Assembly: GCA_964016875.1 (NCBI GenBank)
Contig: OZ024737.1
Location: 36,581,683 to 36,645,682, forward strand
Source: Fallopia convolvulus
Lineage: Eukaryota; Streptophyta; Magnoliopsida; Caryophyllales; Polygonaceae
Direction: 5' to 3'
DNA: 64,000 nucleotides
Part shown: piece after piece, positions 60,501-64,000 of the stretch
Position numbering within the stretch: position 1 is the stretch's first letter
Layout: the number at the start of each line of letters is the position of its first letter
Position numbers and translations under genes: made by a program
Notes under the pieces: generated by a model
Told to the model about the DNA's origin: nothing
Databases searched by the model: none
Seen by the model: only the letters and a program-made list of their open reading frames with translations

Positions 60501-61050
60501 CTACAGGTTTCACTAATTAAGCTAATAGCTCCTTCAGATGTTTTAAATCCCCAACTACAGGTTTCACTGCCAAATCTGTCATTTAGGGACTTACAGTGCC
60601 GGTGGTGTTGTTCACTACTTATGTCCCTAAATCTAATACAAACCCTAATTACTTTTCCTTTCATCTCAAAACTACACCAGTCGAGGGAGATTAGACCGGA
60701 AGGAGGACTTACAGCGCCGGTGGTGTTGAAGGTCACTACTTCTGCTGCATCTTCACAGAGCTTTCAAAAGCGGGTCAACAAAATTCAGCGTCGACAACCT
60801 AGCTTCCACTTCGATCTGGTGTATTGGGGGTTCGTCAAAGGCCGACGACCCTCTTCCAAGGTCAGCGAGAAGGCGAAGCCCGGCGGGATGGGCAAAGGGA
60901 AAACGATTAGGGCGGGGCGAAGATTGATTTGGCGTGACCTGGAATGTTCAATAAAGAGAAATCTGAAATTGGGCGTGGATTTTCTCATTTATTTTATTTT
61001 CACATTTTTTAGCAAATGGCGCTTAATTCTTCGCGCGCCCGGGAATTGAT
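57600..61050. other. non-coding right interior of the CACTA element
   Basis: No gene recognised; presumably the promoter and leader side of the transposase genes. It contains CAGTTTCAGCACAGAAAATA tandem units (59045-59150), the duplicate of 50350-50530 at 59037-59305, and internal repeats at 60495-60735 (CAACTACAGGTTTCACT twice, GCCGGTGGTGTTG twice). Confidence 0.55.
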
Positions 61051-61109
61051 AAAATTTATAGAAACGCTCCAATAGGTCCGATACCCGCGACTATAAATTT
61101 CCAACACAA

Positions 61110-61267
61110 GTGTCATATATAAAAATACTCAAAACCGCTACGTAAAGCGCTACAATAGAATAAAGCGCTCCGAAAACCGCTCCAATAGTCCGACCGCTAC
61201 AAACAAACGCTACAATAGGATTAACCGTTACAAGAAGCCTCTCCAATAGGTCGTTATTGTAGTAGTG
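61110..61267. repeat. right subterminal repeats and terminal repeat of the CACTA element
   Basis: Multiple AACCGCT(A/C)C and GCTACAATAG/GCTCCAATAG motifs, inverted relative to most of those at the left end. Confidence 0.85.
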
Positions 61268-61543
61268 CCCGGATTCGCCAGAGTTCCCCACCACCCTCCC
61301 GTCTTACAAGGACAACTTGGCCGCCTTCAACTACACCAGCCAGCTTCGCAGCCTAGCTGACGCTGACCACGTTATCGAGGTGCCGCTGAATGTGTCGGAG
61401 AGGATGGTGTATGTGGTGTCGATGGGCTTGAATTATTGCCCTAACAAGTCTTGCGATGGAGTTGCCGGCTACGCCTTGGCTTCCAGCATTAACAATATCA
61501 CCTTTGTTAACCCTCCTATCGATATTCTCTCTGCTTATTACTC

Positions 61544-62782
61544 GTATGTTGTGCATTTATCCTTCCTTTTATTTCTTTTTCTTAATTCTAAACTACATGC
61601 CAAAATCCAAAAGCCTATTAGGTTATATTCCAAAATTAATTGACAATAGGAAGAACAACCCACTAATATTATTTACTATGATATTTTATCACTCCACTTC
61701 CCATGTGAAAAGCCTTATTTTAAGATGCTCCCGCAAGTGCAACTAGCATAATCTACTTGACACTTGAATGAATAGGTCAAACATCTCAATTTTTTAATAA
61801 ATAGCCCAACAATAGGATGTGAAATTTCAGTCTCTTTATAACAACTCAACCCAAATAATATGCGAGTAACATCTCAATCTCTAGGTTCCTTTATCGACAA
61901 TTTAATCCAAACAACGGTGGAGTAGCATCAATTACTAAACCCAAACACAAACAGCTAGGAAAAGGGTCTAATCAAACCATCTTTGATATCATATGAAAAT
62001 TTGTGGGCCTAAGATCATGCACATGTAAGCCTTATACATAATTCAAGTAGAATTTCATCTTATAATCAACTTTTGGTAATAGAATGAGTAATCCATAAGC
62101 CTTTTATATTAGATAATTTTATTACCCTGCTTCCAATATAGAAGCCATATTCGAATAGGTTTTTATTAGGACAATTTAGAAAGCAAAATGACATATATAT
62201 AACTTTAAAATTCTCATTTTGAAAATGTCAAGCTATCCAACCTATTTTTTTAGCACGACTACACAATTATTATGTAGTGTTTTAGGGTTAGTTTGGATTT
62301 TAGATTAAAACTTACTCGTTTGGTTAAATGGAGGAAATATATAATTCACATGAAGTTACTTCACAAGAAATGAATTCCTACGAATTAAAATTTTCGAGAT
62401 TTGGAGAAAATATATTTGGTTGAATTTTAAAATTAAGAAATTAAAATGGAGGAAGTTAGGATTTTGTGTGTAAAAAGGGTGGAAGTAGAATTTACCTAGG
62501 GGGACTAGGTAAGTCTATTTCCTGCATTATGTAGGAACTTAAATTCCTGGGAAGTTGTTTTTCTAGAATTTTCTATTAATTTTTATTCAACCAAACACAG
62601 GAATTTGTCCCAACTTCCTGGGATACTTCAATTTATGGGAATTTAGAAGCTAACCAAACAAGCTCTAAGATAGTTTATATTTCCAATTAATTAGATATAG
62701 TAACGGGTAGTAGTTTTCAAAAAATGACACTCAAAGTTAACCTAGCTAACTTGTGGTTTTGTTCATTCCTTGGTACATACAG
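61544..62782. other. laccase intron 5
   Basis: Non-coding intron between exons 5 and 6. Around 62280-62670 are paired motifs such as GGGAAGTTG and CCAACTTCC, hinting at a small foldback element, but no ends were fixed. Confidence 0.45.
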
Positions 62783-63141
62783 GAATTTGACGGGAGTTTA
62801 CGAGACAAGATTTCCAAATGATCCCATGTTTGCCTACGATTACACCGGGGAAAATCTGTAGATAAACCTCACTTTCCCAAAACCAGGAACCGAGGTAAAA
62901 ATGTTGGAGTTTGGGGCGACGGTGGAGATAGTGTTTCAAGGAACCGACCTCGTAAATGCATCACAAAACCACCCCATCCATCTCCATGGACATAGTTTTT
63001 ATGTTGTAGGCAATGGAGCTGGCAACTTTGACTACGCTAATGATACCAAGAGCTTCAATTTGGTTGATCCGCCACGGCTTAATACCGTCAGTGTCCCCCA
63101 TGATGGCTGGTCCGCTATACGATTTACAGCAAAAAATCCAG

Positions 63142-63235
63142 GTAAGGCTTGTTACCATTGCATTAATGTAAAATCATAACTTTGTACAATTAATGTTTGT
63201 ATGAAATCAATAGTAGGATATCAGGTTTGGGTATT
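63142..63235. other. start of laccase intron 6, final exon absent
   Basis: Begins GTAAGG at 63142. No HCH-containing exon is visible before the LTR-like sequence. Confidence 0.5.
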
Positions 63236-64000
63236 GATGAAACCCGAAATAACAGCTACGCTACGAGACAAGAAACAAGATTATTATATTTGAGTGCAAA
63301 CACTTGCTCCTTTATTTATGATTTTGCCGTGGTAGCGAGGTTACAAACCTACGAGGTTGATGTACAACTTTGAGAATCACACCTAGACCTCCTACAAGGT
63401 TCCGAGATCGCACCTAAATGTTGCGAGGTCGATTCTAGGGCGAGGTAGATTTGAGGGTATGATGTAGAGAGTTTTGTGAGTTTCTGTAGTGAGGTTTTAG
63501 GCGTGAACGAGGTCCCTGCGCGAATTTGGGGTCTTTCTGTGGGTTTCTCCTATCTGTAGCGAGGTCTTTTGACGATGTTCCTATCACGTCGATCTTTAAC
63601 AAGCAAGAGAGTTCTTGAGTTCAAGTGGTTTTTCGACCCCTTCTTCCTACGAGGTTCTTCTCTATTTATAGAGAATTGAGGGGCCGAGTTTAGGCCAATG
63701 TTCGATGTGGGATGCCCGAAATAAGGGTTTTTGATTGGTCCACGAGTGAGGTCACTTGTGATTGGTTTGGGAGTGAGGTTGTTGGTGATTGGTTCGGGAG
63801 TGAGGTCGCTTGTGATTGGTTCGAGCGGGCGGGTGTATTAGTAGAGTCGGTGACGAGGTCGAGACCTCGTCCCGGAATGTTGAGAGACCTCGCATCCGTC
63901 GGGAGTTTTGTTTTTAAATAATCGGGCATGGACGTGGGTCCCTAAATTGCCTATGGGGGTCCCTCTGGGCCCACTTTTTGCTTTTACTGTTTTGGACATC
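63236..64000 (-). mobile_element. LTR-like sequence, runs off the window
   Basis: Starts TGATGAAACCCGAAATAACA; carries a minus-strand TATAAATAGAGAA near 63660-63672 and a GC-moderate body with repeated GAGGTC/GAGGTT motifs. This looks like an LTR in minus orientation inserted in the last laccase intron, but the other end lies outside the window, so the call is tentative. Confidence 0.4.
63733..63831 (+). repeat. 27-bp tandem repeat, ~3.7 copies
   Basis: Units start at 63733, 63760, 63787 and 63814, each GATTGGT followed by GAGTGAGGT and ending CTTGT or a variant. Confidence 0.85.

Larger units (their letters stand above)
49045..61267 (-). mobile_element. complete CACTA (En/Spm) transposon, 12,223 bp
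   Basis: Ends CACTACTA...CGACCTA and its complement ...TAGTAGTG (18 of 21 terminal bases match), flanked by the 3-bp duplication CCC (49042-49044 and 61268-61270). Subterminal regions (49060-49360 and 61110-61260) carry many CTATTG(T/G)AGCGGTT-type motifs in both orientations, the expected TNPA-binding repeats. It encodes a TNP2-type transposase and a TNP1/TNPA-type accessory gene, both leftward. It is inserted in exon 5 of the laccase. Confidence 0.96.
46152..63141 (+). pseudogene. LAC: laccase (multicopper oxidase), disrupted by a CACTA transposon
   Basis: Exons: 46152-46262, 46366-46517, 47009-47253, 48293-48418, 48717-49044 joined across the transposon to 61271-61543, and 62783-63141; phases agree. 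Laccases oxidise monolignols and other phenolics in the apoplast; an N-terminal signal peptide is present (LLPLAYLFLSSTSFFKVQG). Copper motifs seen: HWHGVKQPRNPWSDGPEYITQ, GTLWWHAHSDWTRATVHGA and HPIHLHGHSFYVVGNG. The fourth (HCH...) belongs to a last exon not found before 64000. Three lesions: the 12.2 kb insertion in exon 5, which would end translation after 324 residues inside the transposon end; a TAG codon at 62859-62861 in exon 6; and the missing or displaced final exon. The type resembles LAC14/LAC15 more than lignin-specific classes, a weak inference. Intron 2 has a SINE and intron 3 a Helitron. Confidence 0.92.

Overview
This window looks like eudicot plant nuclear DNA. It has intron-rich genes with GT-AG introns, AT-rich spacers, and a dense, nested load of plant transposable elements (Ty3-type LTR, CACTA, Helitron, hAT, MULE-type MITE, SINE, LINE tail). 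No bacterial operon, CRISPR array, rRNA or intact tRNA gene was seen. Gene models were assembled by eye from reading-frame continuity, splice-site sequence and family knowledge; nothing was searched against a database.

Layout. 0-3.7 kb: a relic with an RNase H-like fragment and a LINE tail. 3.8-10.9 kb: a very young, non-autonomous Ty3-type LTR retrotransposon whose one ORF fuses Gag and protease to the C-terminal tail of integrase. 11.3-15.4 kb (-): a 14-exon vacuolar-type Na+/H+ antiporter (NHX). 17.2-22.1 kb (+): a 9-exon GPI-anchored glycerophosphodiesterase-like protein (GDPDL). 22-34 kb: repeat-rich spacer with two hAT non-autonomous elements, a short LTR element, a solo LTR, a 2.9 kb Helitron and a SINE. 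34.4-37.3 kb (+): a 6-exon pirin. 38.0-40.4 kb (-): a 5-exon ribosomal protein S8 (eS8). 40.7-45.8 kb: a cluster of nested Helitrons with a MULE-like MITE inside one of them. 46.2-63.1 kb (+): a laccase gene broken in exon 5 by a complete 12.2 kb CACTA transposon (TNP2 and TNP1/TNPA-type genes, both on -). The laccase also has a nonsense codon in exon 6 and no visible final exon. 63.2-64 kb: an LTR-like sequence running off the window.

The four host genes with intact models (NHX, GDPDL, pirin, RPS8) show no functional link. They are unrelated genes kept intact while transposons accumulated in introns and spacers. The most notable events are the CACTA disruption of the laccase (3-bp duplication; the laccase frame joins exactly across the site), the gag-pro/integrase-tail retroelement with nearly identical LTRs, and the Helitron-in-Helitron nest.
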